Positions 9,609-18,812 of a stretch of DNA of 64,000 nt are shown here, piece by piece (position 1 is the first letter of the stretch; the number at the start of each line of letters is the position of its first letter). The notes below the pieces were generated by a model. The model did not search any database, was not told the DNA's origin, and saw only the letters and a program-made list of their open reading frames with translations. Source of the DNA: Ignavibacteria bacterium (GTDB lineage: Bacteria > Bacteroidota > Ignavibacteria > Kapaibacteriales > Kapaibacteriaceae). The translations under genes were made by a program, and so were the position numbers. The DNA is taken from contig CANMBE010000008.1 of assembly GCA_947495975.1 (NCBI GenBank), forward strand, positions 52,269 to 116,268. The letters are read 5' to 3'.

Positions 9609-10192
9609 AGTTTACACTTGCAAACATCGTTACCCTATCCAGGCTTTTTATAGCCCCGATTTTTCTTGTCTGTATCCTCTCCGAGTCAATATCAAATATT
9701 TCAGCCGCTTTGATACTCTTTGCGGTGGGTGCCGGCACTGATTGGTTAGATGGCTTTTTGGCACGTCGGTATGGCGAGGTAACAGACCACGGCGTGTTTC
9801 TTGATCCACTGGCAGACAAGGTGTTAACAACTACCGCATTTGTAGCATTGTTTTTGCTGGACATCATGCCGCTATGGATGCTCATCATTATTGTGATTCG
9901 AGACTTCGGCACAACGGCTCTGCGAAGCATTGCTGATGATCGTGGCACTGTTATGGTGACGTCGCGCACAGCGAAGGTCAAAACATTCCTTCAAATGTTT
10001 TTTATCTGCTACGCGCTCTTGTTGTACTGGCTTACGAAGATGGGGTCTGATGAAGTGTTGCACAAGTGGGCCTACTCAACACTCTATTCGCTGCACACAT
10101 ACATTGCCATCTTTTGCATTACGATGTTAACGATCTTTACCGCTGTTATGTATACGTTCACAAACCGACACCTCTTCGCCCGTGGCAGCTGA
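9605..10192 (+). CDS. pgsA: CDP-diacylglycerol-glycerol-3-phosphate 3-phosphatidyltransferase
   Basis: A 195-aa integral membrane enzyme making phosphatidylglycerol phosphate from CDP-diacylglycerol and glycerol-3-phosphate. The CDP-alcohol phosphatidyltransferase signature is complete between about residues 45 and 72: DWLDGFLAR, eight residues, G, then VFLDPLADK. Several hydrophobic helices follow. The family also contains phosphatidylserine synthases, but the start NIVTLSRLFIAPIF and the adjacent pgpA favour PgsA. The start ATG overlaps the tpiA stop; the end overlaps pgpA by 11 nt. Confidence 0.9.
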   Translation: MKFTLANIVTLSRLFIAPIFLVCILSESISNISAALILFAVGAGTDWLDGFLARRYGEVTDHGVFLDPLADKVLTTTAFVALFLLDIMPLWMLIIIVIRDFGTTALRSIADDRGTVMVTSRTAKVKTFLQMFFICYALLLYWLTKMGSDEVLHKWAYSTLYSLHTYIAIFCITMLTIFTAVMYTFTNRHLFARGS

Positions 10193-10712
10193 AACTATCG
10201 CTCGACCAAAACTCTCTGGAGTAGCCGATTACATCGCAACCGTTGCGGGCATTGGTCTGTTACCAATTATGCCAGGGACATGGTGCAGCATTTTTGTTGC
10301 CCTCCCCGCACTTTTTTTAGCGGTTACCATTGACACCATTCAGATAGGATATGGAATTGCATCATTGGTGTTTCTCATTACTGGATTATGGAGCGTTCCT
10401 CGCATTCAGCAAAAGTGGGGGAAGGATCCTAGCGTAGTTGTCATTGATGAAGCGCTCGGTATGAGCATTGTTTTTCTTTTTCCTGCAGCAAGTACGGGTT
10501 GGGCGATGTGGGCGTGCTCACTCTTTCTCTTTCGACTGTTCGACGTAATGAAACCATGGCCGATTGATGCAATTGATAAGCGCTCTGAACCATGGGCTGT
10601 ACTCGGAGATGACTTACTGGCAGGGCTTCTAGCCGGAATCTGTGTGCAGCTCGTTGCAGCTGCGTTGATGGCGCTTGGTATTGTGAACGCCCATTTTGCC
10701 CTCGGTTCCTAG
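10182..10712 (+). CDS. pgpA: Phosphatidylglycerophosphatase A
   Basis: A 176-aa membrane protein that dephosphorylates phosphatidylglycerol phosphate, the step after PgsA. PgpA features are GLLPIMPGTWCS near the N-terminus, VVIDEALGM in the middle and GDDLLAGLLAGICVQL near the C-terminus, where the acidic residues bind metal. The start is a GTG at 10182, 11 nt inside pgsA; no ATG in this frame leaves the conserved N-terminus intact. Together with pgsA it makes phosphatidylglycerol in one translationally linked pair. About 160 nt then separate it from the HU gene. Confidence 0.9.
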   Translation: MAAETIARPKLSGVADYIATVAGIGLLPIMPGTWCSIFVALPALFLAVTIDTIQIGYGIASLVFLITGLWSVPRIQQKWGKDPSVVVIDEALGMSIVFLFPAASTGWAMWACSLFLFRLFDVMKPWPIDAIDKRSEPWAVLGDDLLAGLLAGICVQLVAAALMALGIVNAHFALGS

Positions 10713-10797
10713 CCTCGAAATGCCTTTGAAATGGGGACTTCTGCGTGTTACTATTGCCGAAACCCCTATGGAATAGGTCGTTGTGGATAATTCGTGC

Positions 10798-10829
10798 TTG
10801 AAAACCCTTGTGGATAGCTGATATCTTAG
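10798..10829 (+). promoter_or_regulatory. Promoter for the HU-like gene
   Basis: TTG at 10798-10800, a 21-nt spacer, then TATCTTAG at 10822-10829. This fits the Bacteroidota pattern TTTG-N19-21-TAnnTTTG with one mismatch in the -7 box. Predicted transcription start is about 10836, 35 nt before the HU ATG. Confidence 0.5.
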
Positions 10830-10870
10830 CACTACAATTGGTGTTTACATACATTTTTTACGGGGATCTC

Positions 10871-11224
10871 ATGAACAAAGCAGAACTGATTGAAGCTATC
10901 GCCAATGGCGCTGGCCTCAGCAAGTCGCAGTCCGACAGCGCATTGAACGCGACAATCAACGCGATCAAGACAGAGCTAGGTAAGGGCGGCGGAGTTTCTC
11001 TCATCGGTTTCGGCTCATTCAGCGTTGGCAAGCGCGCAGCGCGTACGGGTCGTAATCCATTTACTGGTGCCGCACTCAAGATTGCCGCCCGTAAGGTTGC
11101 GAAGTTCTCAGCCGGTGCTGATCTCAAAGCCGTTGTGAACGGTGAGAAGAAGGTTGGCGGAGCGAAGAAGGCAGCCCCAAAGAAGGCAGCTCCTAAGAAG
11201 GCAGCAGCGAAGAAAAAGAAGTAA
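10871..11224 (+). CDS. HU-family DNA-binding protein with lysine/alanine-rich C-terminal tail
   Basis: A 117-aa protein. Residues 1-90 are a canonical HU/IHF fold (MNKAELIEAIANGAGLSKSQ, then GFGSFSVGKRAARTGRNPFTG, with the proline of the DNA-inserting arm). Residues about 95-117 form a basic tail of KKAAPKKAAP-type repeats ending in KKKK, resembling eukaryotic histone H1 tails. HU bends and compacts DNA in the nucleoid. The tail should add non-specific DNA binding. An in-frame ATG at 10808 lies upstream of the promoter box, so 10871 is the start. The gene is monocistronic, with a strong terminator right after it. Confidence 0.93.
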   Translation: MNKAELIEAIANGAGLSKSQSDSALNATINAIKTELGKGGGVSLIGFGSFSVGKRAARTGRNPFTGAALKIAARKVAKFSAGADLKAVVNGEKKVGGAKKAAPKKAAPKKAAAKKKK

Positions 11225-11240
11225 CTGTAAACAGTTTCAG

Positions 11241-11268
11241 AGCCCGCCAAATTGGCGGGCTTTTTTTT
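11241..11268 (+). terminator. Rho-independent terminator after the HU-like gene
   Basis: A GC-rich inverted repeat, AGCCCGCC...GGCGGGCT, with a short A/T loop is followed by eight T residues. It starts 17 nt after the HU stop and precedes pyrB. It is the clearest intrinsic terminator in the window. Confidence 0.93.
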
Positions 11269-11285
11269 GCGCATTTTTGCATGTG

Positions 11286-12194
11286 ATGGTGGTACCTCAT
11301 CTTTTGTCGACTAGTGATCTCTCCGTCGAAGACATAAACAATCTTCTTGACGACGCAGCCACCGTTCTAACACCCGATGGTCTGCAGCCGAAGCATTCCA
11401 CTGAGTTGAGCGGAAAAAGACTCGTTCTGGCTTTCTTCGAGCCATCAACTCGAACACGTCTGTCGTTTGAAACAGCAGCAGACCGTTTGGGCGCTTCATC
11501 GATCTTCTTTCAGACCACGGGCAGTAGCGTGGAGAAGGGCGAGACAATGCGCGAAACAATACATACAATCCAGGCTATGGGATTTGATGCCATTGTCATC
11601 CGTCACGCAACAAATGGTATACACGGTGAAATTGCATCCTACACATCGATGTCTGTCATCAACGCTGGTGAAGGCTCTGCTCAACACCCAACGCAAGCTC
11701 TACTAGACGCCTCAACAATTCGTGAACGCCTTGGCACGATTGATGGTAAGCGAGTTGCGATTGTTGGCGACCTTCGTCATTCGCGCGTTGCACGGTCTAC
11801 GTCAGATGTACTTACGCGTCTGGGCGCGGACGTTGCATTCTGCGCACCCGATGCCCTTGCGCCACAAGACCCACAATTCGCCGATATGCAGAGATTTGCA
11901 AATATCGAAGACGTGCTTCCGTGGGCAGACGCCGTCTATCTGCTTCGTGTTCAGCACGAACGCCTCCCGAGCGATACCATTATTGATTTCGACGCCTATC
12001 GCCGCTTCTATGCTTTTCGAATGGAACATGCTCAAAAATTCCCTCACGTTCTGATTATGCACCCAGGCCCAGTTGGTGCAAATGTTGAGATAGACGAAGA
12101 TGTGCTCAACCTTCAACAATGTCTCATCCATCGGCAGGTAACACACGGTGTTGCTGTACGTATGGCAGTCCTTCGAAAACTACTTCGCAACTGA
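11286..12194 (+). CDS. pyrB: Aspartate carbamoyltransferase catalytic subunit
   Basis: A 302-aa enzyme making N-carbamoyl-aspartate from carbamoyl phosphate and aspartate in pyrimidine synthesis. Motifs are the carbamoyl-phosphate site [12 protein letters not shown] near residue 50, HPTQALLD near 132 and [11 protein letters not shown] near 260, the last slightly different from the usual HPGPxNRGVE. The ATG at 11286 is chosen because the longer upstream frame runs through the terminator and the HU gene. The next gene, carB, supplies carbamoyl phosphate, so the two form a pyrimidine unit. No regulatory subunit (pyrI) is adjacent. Confidence 0.95.
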   Translation: MVVPHLLSTSDLSVEDINNLLDDAATVLTPDGLQPKHSTELSGKRLVLAFFEPSTRTRLSFETAADRLGASSIFFQTTGSSVEKGETMRETIHTIQAMGFDAIVIRHATNGIHGEIASYTSMSVINAGEGSAQHPTQALLDASTIRERLGTIDGKRVAIVGDLRHSRVARSTSDVLTRLGADVAFCAPDALAPQDPQFADMQRFANIEDVLPWADAVYLLRVQHERLPSDTIIDFDAYRRFYAFRMEHAQKFPHVLIMHPGPVGANVEIDEDVLNLQQCLIHRQVTHGVAVRMAVLRKLLRN

Positions 12195-12219
12195 AACGCA
12201 CGGAAAGACCTCATACACT

Positions 12220-15200
12220 ATGCCCAAACGTACTGATCTCCACACCATTCTTGTAATCGGCTCTGGGCCCATTGTCATCGGACAAGCCTGCGAATTTGAC
12301 TACTCAGGAACACAGGCGTGTAAGGTGCTTCGTGAAGAGGGCTACCGAGTTGTTCTTATTAACTCGAATCCCGCCACGATCATGACGGATCCAAATGTAG
12401 CTGACGCTACATACGTTGAGCCTATAACGACGCAGTTTATCGAAGAGGTCATCAAGAAGGAGAAGCCAGACGCAATTCTACCAACGATGGGTGGCCAAGT
12501 AGCACTCAATGCCGCTGTTCAACTTCACGAGGCAGGTATCCTTGCCAAGTATAATGTTGAGCTCATAGGTTCTAAAATTGAATCCATCCATAAAGCAGAG
12601 GACCGCGAACTCTTCCTTCATGCGATGCTCAAAATCGGTATGGAAATGCCGAAAGGTGCCTTTGTGCAGGATCTTGAGGCTGGAATGGAAATGATTGATG
12701 AGATTGGTTTTCCTGCCATCATTCGTCCTTCCTTTACGTTAGGGGGCACGGGTGGCGGCATAGCATACAATCTTGAGGAGTACCGCGAAATGCTTCGAAA
12801 CGGGCTTGTGGCAAGCCCCGTTCAACGTGTACTTGTTGAAGAAAGCATTATCGGATGGAAAGAATATGAGCTTGAGGTGATGCGCGATACGAACGACAAT
12901 GTGGTTATTGTTTGTTCGATCGAGAATGTAGATCCGATGGGTGTACATACGGGTGACTCAATTACGGTTGCGCCTGCACAGACGCTTACTGACCGCGAGT
13001 ATCAGCACATGCGCGATGCCTCGCTTAAGATCATTCGCGAGATTGGTGTTGAAACAGGCGGCTCCAATATTCAATTCGCCGTCAACCCAGCCAACGGTCG
13101 TATGGTAGTGATTGAAATGAATCCTCGTGTTTCTCGCAGCTCTGCGCTGGCCTCAAAGGCAACGGGATTTCCGATTGCGAAGATGGCAGCCAAGCTTGCA
13201 GTTGGATATACGCTTGATGAGATCCTCAACGACATTACAAAGAAGACTCCTGCATGTTTTGAGCCATCAATAGACTATGTAGTTGTAAAGATTCCTCGAT
13301 GGGACTTTGAGAAGTTTCATGAGTCAGACAACTCACTTGGTATTCAGATGAAGTCGGTTGGCGAAGCAATGGCCTTCGGTAGAAATTTCAAGGAGGCCTT
13401 ACAAAAGGCATTGCGATCACTTGAACAGAAGAGATTCGGTTTTGGGTTTGACCATCCGAGTTACAACGACATTACTCCACTGGAAGAAGCCGAGCTGGTG
13501 CCATTGCGTTCAAACCTTCGCAAGAGAACATCGGCGTCGATCTTTGACTTATGTGATGCACTGCGTGCAGGAATGAGCACAGAAGAAATTCATTCGCTTA
13601 CGAAGTACGACCCGTGGTTCATTGTACAGTGCAAACAAATCGTTGATGAAGCGCTTGAACTCGTTAGAGCTACACACAATGGGCTTACGTTGTCAGATGT
13701 TTCTACTTCTCAGATGCGACGATTAAAGCGATATGGGTTTTCGGATTATCAAATAGCTACGATACTATGTGCGAGTGAATCTGCTGTACGCGCCCAGCGT
13801 CAGCACCTCGGCGTGATACCCGTGTACAAAACCGTTGATACGTGCGCTGCTGAGTTTGAATCAGAAACACCGTATCACTACTCGTGTTATGATACTGAGA
13901 ATGAAGCTATTCCTTCAGACAAGAAGAAGGTGATTATCCTCGGAAGCGGACCTAATAGAATTGGGCAGGGAATTGAGTTTGACTATTGTTGCGTTCAAGG
14001 AGTTTTTGCGCTGCAAGCTCTGGGTTATGAGGCAATCATGATCAACTGCAATCCCGAAACTGTTTCAACCGATTACGATACAACGAGTCGACTCTATTTT
14101 GAGCCCTTGACATTTGAAGACGTGATGAACGTCATCGAACTAGAAAAGCCAGATGGCGTTGTGATTACGTTTGGTGGACAGACTCCGCTAAAGCTTGCAC
14201 AGCGATTGCTCGAAGCCAATGCGCCCCTTATCGGAACCTCTCCAGAAGGAATTGATCTTGCAGAAGATCGCCAGCGGTTTGGTGATTTGCTTGCTCGACT
14301 GGAAATCCCATGTCCACCATGGGGCACGAGTGTTACTGAAAATGATGCCGTTGATATTGCTGATCGTGTTGGATATCCCGTGTTGGTGCGCCCTTCATAT
14401 GTTTTAGGGGGCAGGGCAATGCAAATCTGCTACCGCGAGGACTCGCTGCGCGAGTATATGCGAACAGCCATTGCGCAGGATCCTTCTCGTCCGGTGCTCA
14501 TCGATCACTTTCTTGAGAACGCACTAGAGTTTGACGTTGATGCAGTAAGCGATGGTGAGACCGTGATTATTGGTGGTATCATGCAACACATTGAAGAAGC
14601 GGGAGTTCATTCAGGAGATTCTTCATGTGTTTTGCCGCCGTATAATATTGCGCCGAGTATTGTTGAAACTATGCGTCAATATGCGCGAAGCATGGCACGA
14701 GAGCTCAATGTTATTGGCCTGCTCAACATTCAGTTTGCCGTGCAAAATGAAGTAGTCTACGTACTCGAGGTAAATCCTCGTGCCTCGCGAACTGTTCCGT
14801 TTGTGTCAAAGGCTACCGGTGTGCAACTCGCGCAAATCGCAACCCGTGTGATGGTAGGCGAGAAACTGGCCGACATAAAAATGCCGGAGTTTAATGCGTC
14901 CATGTCTCGTACAGCCATTAAAGAGTCAGTATTTCCTTTTGCCAAATTCCCACATGCAAGCGTGTTTCTGGGACCAGAGATGCGATCCACTGGTGAGGTA
15001 ATGGGAATGGACAGTTCGTTTGGGCGAGCGATTGTAAAGTCGCATATCTCATCGGGAAATGCTTTGCCCCTTACAGGAAATGTTTTCATTTCTCTGAGCT
15101 CACATGATAAAACGACTCGAGCTGTAAAAACAGCACGTGGCTATGTAGAATTAGGATTCAGCATACTTGCAACGAGTGGCACGTCAGCGTTCTTAAGCCA

Positions 15201-15483
15201 ACATGGTGTTGAGACTACATCTGTGTTAAAACACTACGAAGGTAGACCAAGTATCATTGACCAAATCGCAAACGGCGATGTTCAGATCGTTATCAATACG
15301 CCGATAGGGGAAAATGCTAGACACGACGAGGCAGTGATGGGGCGCACGGCGATGAAGTATAAGGTGCCGTTCTTTACAACGCTTGCCGCTGCAGAAGCAT
15401 CGCTTCATGGTATCAAGGCGTTGCGCAATGAATCGTTCACGGCAATTTCCCTCCAGGACCATTATGCGTCGTCCGGCGCCTAA
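12220..15483 (+). CDS. carB: Carbamoyl-phosphate synthase large subunit
   Basis: An 1087-aa protein built of two homologous ATP-grasp halves: [20 protein letters not shown] at the N-terminus and [19 protein letters not shown] near residue 570. Glycine loops [11 protein letters not shown] and [10 protein letters not shown] are present, and a C-terminal MGS-like regulatory domain (about 950-1080, [16 protein letters not shown]) binds allosteric effectors. It makes carbamoyl phosphate from bicarbonate, two ATP and ammonia channelled from CarA, which is not in the window. The start [12 protein letters not shown] at 12220 matches family N-termini; the longer frame overlaps pyrB. The 3' end overlaps prmC by 20 nt. 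Confidence 0.97.
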   Translation: MPKRTDLHTILVIGSGPIVIGQACEFDYSGTQACKVLREEGYRVVLINSNPATIMTDPNVADATYVEPITTQFIEEVIKKEKPDAILPTMGGQVALNAAVQLHEAGILAKYNVELIGSKIESIHKAEDRELFLHAMLKIGMEMPKGAFVQDLEAGMEMIDEIGFPAIIRPSFTLGGTGGGIAYNLEEYREMLRNGLVASPVQRVLVEESIIGWKEYELEVMRDTNDNVVIVCSIENVDPMGVHTGDSITVAPAQTLTDREYQHMRDASLKIIREIGVETGGSNIQFAVNPANGRMVVIEMNPRVSRSSALASKATGFPIAKMAAKLAVGYTLDEILNDITKKTPACFEPSIDYVVVKIPRWDFEKFHESDNSLGIQMKSVGEAMAFGRNFKEALQKALRSLEQKRFGFGFDHPSYNDITPLEEAELVPLRSNLRKRTSASIFDLCDALRAGMSTEEIHSLTKYDPWFIVQCKQIVDEALELVRATHNGLTLSDVSTSQMRRLKRYGFSDYQIATILCASESAVRAQRQHLGVIPVYKTVDTCAAEFESETPYHYSCYDTENEAIPSDKKKVIILGSGPNRIGQGIEFDYCCVQGVFALQALGYEAIMINCNPETVSTDYDTTSRLYFEPLTFEDVMNVIELEKPDGVVITFGGQTPLKLAQRLLEANAPLIGTSPEGIDLAEDRQRFGDLLARLEIPCPPWGTSVTENDAVDIADRVGYPVLVRPSYVLGGRAMQICYREDSLREYMRTAIAQDPSRPVLIDHFLENALEFDVDAVSDGETVIIGGIMQHIEEAGVHSGDSSCVLPPYNIAPSIVETMRQYARSMARELNVIGLLNIQFAVQNEVVYVLEVNPRASRTVPFVSKATGVQLAQIATRVMVGEKLADIKMPEFNASMSRTAIKESVFPFAKFPHASVFLGPEMRSTGEVMGMDSSFGRAIVKSHISSGNALPLTGNVFISLSSHDKTTRAVKTARGYVELGFSILATSGTSAFLSQHGVETTSVLKHYEGRPSIIDQIANGDVQIVINTPIGENARHDEAVMGRTAMKYKVPFFTTLAAAEASLHGIKALRNESFTAISLQDHYASSGA

Positions 15484-16360
15484 GGTTGAACGTGTTTGGA
15501 CGGTTCTGGACCTCGTACAATGGGGTGCAGAATATTTTGAACGCAAGGGCGTAGACTCACCTCGTTTGACAATCGAACTCATGTTGTGTGAAGTGCTTCA
15601 GGTGCGTCGGCTTCAACTCTATACAGATCATGAGCGCCCTTTGACGAGCAACGAACTAACGTCGCTCCGCGCCTTCGTGCACCGCCGCGCAGAACGAGAG
15701 CCTCTTCAGTACATCCTGGGTATGGCCGACTTTTATGGCCTCACGTTTCAGGTTAATCCGTCCGTCCTCATCCCTAGACCCGAAACAGAGATCCTCGTTG
15801 AGCGGGCTATCAGGCATATAAAAGAGGTAGGGGGCTCAGTGGTTCGCTGCTTGGACATCGGCACTGGTAGCGGGTGTATAGCGGTTAGCGCTGCTGTCCA
15901 CACACCGTTAAGCCTTTGGGAGTGCATTGATGTCTCGGCAGACGCCTTAGCAGTTGCACATCAGAACGCTGCAGATCACAGCGTTGGTGAGAGATTGTCC
16001 TATATACAGATGGACATCTTGGAGGATATACCCAAGGGACCCTTTGACCTTGTAACAATGAATCCACCGTACATCCCACTTATAGAGATTCGTGAGTTAG
16101 AGCCAGAAGTGCGAGACCATGAGCCCCTTAACGCGCTTACTGATGACCTTGATGGCCTGACGTTCTACAGGCGTTTTGCAGAGATTGTAGAACAGCTTGT
16201 TTCAGATAAGGGAATTGCACTCATCGAAATTGGTCACGGACAATCAACAGATATTCGGGAAGTTTTTTCGGCTAAGGGGCTTCACAGTAGCATTATTGAT
16301 GATCTTTCTGGCGTTCCACGGGTACTAAGAATCGTTGTTGGCGGTGTTACAAAGTGGTAA
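15464..16360 (+). CDS. prmC: Release factor glutamine methyltransferase
   Basis: A 298-aa SAM-dependent methyltransferase that modifies the GGQ glutamine of peptide-chain release factors. The N-terminal helical recognition domain contains [16 protein letters not shown]. The Rossmann domain has motif [12 protein letters not shown] near residue 125 and the substrate-binding NPPYIPL near residue 200. The ATG at 15464 lies 20 nt inside carB and begins [12 protein letters not shown]; longer upstream starts would sit deep within carB. Release-factor prfA is not nearby. Length fits the family (275-300). Confidence 0.92.
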   Translation: MRRPAPKVERVWTVLDLVQWGAEYFERKGVDSPRLTIELMLCEVLQVRRLQLYTDHERPLTSNELTSLRAFVHRRAEREPLQYILGMADFYGLTFQVNPSVLIPRPETEILVERAIRHIKEVGGSVVRCLDIGTGSGCIAVSAAVHTPLSLWECIDVSADALAVAHQNAADHSVGERLSYIQMDILEDIPKGPFDLVTMNPPYIPLIEIRELEPEVRDHEPLNALTDDLDGLTFYRRFAEIVEQLVSDKGIALIEIGHGQSTDIREVFSAKGLHSSIIDDLSGVPRVLRIVVGGVTKW

Positions 16361-16449
16361 CGCATGGGCACCTACAGTCTTAACGAAGTGGGCTTTTTTC
16401 GTAGATTCGTTCACTTCAAACAGCTGGATAATGTCGATTGAATAGAATC

Positions 16450-16806
16450 ATGGCGGAAAACGAACAGATTGGGCAACGGGCGGTAGGTGAGGTGTTGATT
16501 GTGACACTATCGGGTCAGTTTACCGGCGGCGCAGAATTCGAGGCTTTTCAAGAAACTCTGCAGCGGTCTGTAAAGAATGGTATTACGAAGGTTGTTGTGG
16601 ACTTGGAATTGGTGACCTACTCAGACTCTTCCTTTATTGGCGGGCTCCTGGCAGCTCACACATCGATCAGCAGAAAAGGGGGAGCGATTCTTCTGTGTAA
16701 TGTGCCAGAAGTACTTCTCATGATTTTGCAAGTAACTCGGCTTGACAACGTATTTGAAATGTATGCGAGTGTAGACGAAGCACTCAACGAATCAAACAAC
16801 AAATAG
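16450..16806 (+). CDS. STAS-domain protein (anti-sigma-factor-antagonist-like)
   Basis: A 118-aa single STAS domain: beta strands GEVLIVTLSGQF and KVVVDLELVTYSDSSFIGGLLAAH, the latter holding the serines that partner kinases phosphorylate in SpoIIAA-type proteins, then GAILLCNVPE and LDNVFEMYASVDEAL. Such proteins act in partner-switching signalling with an RsbW/SpoIIAB-type kinase and a PP2C phosphatase, neither of which is present here. The start is the ATG at 16450; a TTG at 16438 is also in frame. It lies 33 nt upstream of the ExbB gene on the same strand, so it may be co-transcribed with the energy-transduction operon. Specific role unknown. Confidence 0.85.
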   Translation: MAENEQIGQRAVGEVLIVTLSGQFTGGAEFEAFQETLQRSVKNGITKVVVDLELVTYSDSSFIGGLLAAHTSISRKGGAILLCNVPEVLLMILQVTRLDNVFEMYASVDEALNESNNK

Positions 16807-16839
16807 CAAACACAATTCTGTTTCCATCAAGGGTGACGT

Positions 16840-17634
16840 ATGAAGAACATGACGAACACGATTATCATGACAGCCTGCGTTGTAGCGGCATACGCTGTGT
16901 TCTACCTCGTACTTGGGGCAGACGGCAATTTTACAGACCCAAAAACACAATTGGTTGATCATCACATCCCGCAAAACGCGATGGGTATGATCTATACTGG
17001 TGGTCCACTCGTGGGTCTTCTTATTGCCTGTATTCTTGTGGCCCTAACATTCTCTGTTGAGCGATTTCTGTCAATTGGTAAGGCTTCTGGTAAGGGAGAC
17101 ATGCATGCCTTTGGACAAGAAGTTGTTGCAAACCTTGCAAAGGGCAACTACGCTGGTGCAATTGCTACCTGTGACGTTCAACGTGGTTCGCTTGCAAATG
17201 TGCTTCGTGCCGCGGTAGAGCGCTTCAGAACCGTAGAAAGTGAGCCATCACTCAACTCAGAACAGAAGATCCAAGAAACACAGCGTGTTATCGACGAAAA
17301 CATGAACCTCGAAACGCCGCTCCTAGAAAAGAATCTTGGGATCCTATCAACGGTTGCGTCGGTGTCTACGATGATTGGACTTCTTGGAACAACGTTTGGT
17401 ATGATCACGGCCTTCCAGGCACTTGGATCTGCTGGAACGGTGTCTGCACAGCAGCTCTCGATTGGTATTTCAGAAGCATTGTACAATACGGCTGGCGGTC
17501 TTATCGCTGCAATTCTATCGATCATTGCCTTCAACTTGTTTACTACGAAGGTTGACAACTTCACATATCAAATGGATGAAGCTATCCTTGACGTGATGGA
17601 GACTCTTTCGATCCGTACCGGCAACAAGGCCTGA
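16840..17634 (+). CDS. exbB: MotA/TolQ/ExbB proton channel family protein
   Basis: A 264-aa inner-membrane protein with an extra N-terminal membrane segment (about 8-28), a second helix GPLVGLLIACILVALTF (about 55-75), a cytoplasmic helical stretch, and the conserved pair of helices with STVASVSTMIGLLGTTFGMI and NTAGGLIAAILSIIAF near 170-240. It forms the pentameric proton channel that drives TonB. A Shine-Dalgarno AAGGGTG lies shortly before the ATG. The downstream genes encode two ExbD proteins and TonB, so the ExbB assignment is preferred over TolQ or MotA. Confidence 0.92.
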   Translation: MKNMTNTIIMTACVVAAYAVFYLVLGADGNFTDPKTQLVDHHIPQNAMGMIYTGGPLVGLLIACILVALTFSVERFLSIGKASGKGDMHAFGQEVVANLAKGNYAGAIATCDVQRGSLANVLRAAVERFRTVESEPSLNSEQKIQETQRVIDENMNLETPLLEKNLGILSTVASVSTMIGLLGTTFGMITAFQALGSAGTVSAQQLSIGISEALYNTAGGLIAAILSIIAFNLFTTKVDNFTYQMDEAILDVMETLSIRTGNKA

Positions 17635-17661
17635 TCTATTCACCGGTAGGTAGGAATTATC

Positions 17662-18186
17662 ATGTCGAAGATTAAGAAGAAACGGATTGGATTTGTGTTG
17701 GATATGACGCCGCTGGTGGACATTACGTTCCTCCTGTTGACGTTCTTCATGTTCACTGCTAAGTTCAAGAGCGATTCTGAAAACCAGCAAAAGTTTGAGA
17801 TCAAGAGACCAAGGACACAGTCCGATACGGCGAAACTCCCCGACAAAGATCTTGTTATGATCAAAATCGGAGCGGATTCCGTTTCAAAAGACACAGCGTT
17901 CTACGTCTCAATGATCAATGAGCAGGATATCATTGGACTTCGTCAAGCAATGTTCGAAGCAAAATTTCCTGGCATTGATGAAAAGACTTCGGTCTATAAG
18001 ATCAAAGACACTGTTTGGCTTGGAACGATCATCGAGAAGTGTCGAATTGTAAATCAGCGTGCTGCATTTGCAATTGATGCTGACCGACGACTCCGCTACT
18101 ATTGGGTTGAGCTTGCGATGAACGAGATGCGCAAAAAACGCGCAACTACGTTCAACTTCATCACCGAGAAGAAGACGGGCATGTAG
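17662..18186 (+). CDS. exbD: ExbD/TolR family biopolymer transporter, first copy
   Basis: A 174-aa protein with a short basic cytoplasmic N-terminus, one membrane helix (about residues 12-35) containing the proton-carrying aspartate in DMTPLVDITFLLLTFFM, and a periplasmic domain. The periplasmic part is unlike the second copy (for example DKDLVMIKIGADS and TVWLGTIIEKCRI) and longer than in typical ExbD (about 140). A Shine-Dalgarno AGGTAGGAA precedes the ATG. ExbD dimers sit inside the ExbB pentamer and transmit motion to TonB. Two different ExbD genes suggest a heteromeric ExbD pair. Confidence 0.9.
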   Translation: MSKIKKKRIGFVLDMTPLVDITFLLLTFFMFTAKFKSDSENQQKFEIKRPRTQSDTAKLPDKDLVMIKIGADSVSKDTAFYVSMINEQDIIGLRQAMFEAKFPGIDEKTSVYKIKDTVWLGTIIEKCRIVNQRAAFAIDADRRLRYYWVELAMNEMRKKRATTFNFITEKKTGM

Positions 18187-18263
18187 TGTCTGCGAAAGCA
18201 GTGTAACTCTATGACCGTTAAAGTCCTCTCCTTTCTAGAACGAACCGTACTACAGGTGTCATC

Positions 18264-18812
18264 ATGGCAGGTGGTGGTGAATTAGGCGGCGGACAAAAAC
18301 AACGTCGCGGCAAACAAGGCAAACGAAAGATCAAGAAGCGTCTCGGGTTCAGGCTCGATATGACGCCCCTTGTAGACATTACATTCTTGCTCCTTACGTT
18401 CTTCATGCTAACAACATCGATGATCACTCCACAAACAATGGAAATGAGTGTTCCTCCTGAGCTTGATGTTCCGATTGAAGTAAAACAATCTGAATTGCTC
18501 ACAATTCGTGTGCGCGGAGACGAAGAGATCTTTTACAACATGGGCCTTGATGCGCCTGAAAAGATCACGCTTAAGGCGCTTAAGAAGGTTATTGTTGATC
18601 AAAATGTTGCATTAAAGAACCGCTGTATCGTAGTCCTCAAGGGTTCTAGTGGAGCAGCATATGGTAGGGTAGTTTTAGTTCTTGATGAACTCAATGCAGC
18701 AGAGCCCGAGATTATAGAGGGTCTACGGCGAGTGGGAATCAACGAACGCAAACGCAAGTTCACTGTTGCACCGTATGAGGCTAAAGATGCCGAGGAGCTT
18801 ACGGGACTATGA
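18264..18812 (+). CDS. exbD: ExbD/TolR family biopolymer transporter, second copy
   Basis: A 182-aa protein. Its cytoplasmic tail (residues 1-30) is rich in glycine, lysine and arginine (GGGELGGGQKQRRGK and KRKIKKR). The membrane helix carries DMTPLVDITFLLLTFFMLTT, with the same proton-pathway aspartate as the first copy. The periplasmic domain has LTIRVRGDEEIFYN and a GRVVLVLDELNAAEPE-like end typical of ExbD. The extended basic tail is absent from the first copy. Its stop overlaps tonB by ATGA, so ExbD and TonB are translationally coupled. The two ExbDs share the helix but little else, so they are not recent duplicates. Confidence 0.9.
   Translation: MAGGGELGGGQKQRRGKQGKRKIKKRLGFRLDMTPLVDITFLLLTFFMLTTSMITPQTMEMSVPPELDVPIEVKQSELLTIRVRGDEEIFYNMGLDAPEKITLKALKKVIVDQNVALKNRCIVVLKGSSGAAYGRVVLVLDELNAAEPEIIEGLRRVGINERKRKFTVAPYEAKDAEELTGL

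Noticed and set aside
10858..11274. Minus-strand frame rich in A and F opposite the HU-like gene
   Set aside because: It is the antisense shadow of the lysine/alanine tail, with no independent start signal or family similarity.
11142..11285. Arginine-rich N-terminal extension of the pyrB frame
   Set aside because: It is the HU lysine/alanine tail read in another frame and runs through the HU terminator; pyrB homology starts at 11286.
16361..16410. GTGGGCTTTTTT after prmC, considered as a terminator
   Set aside because: The T-run is present but I could not find a matching left arm to form a stable stem.
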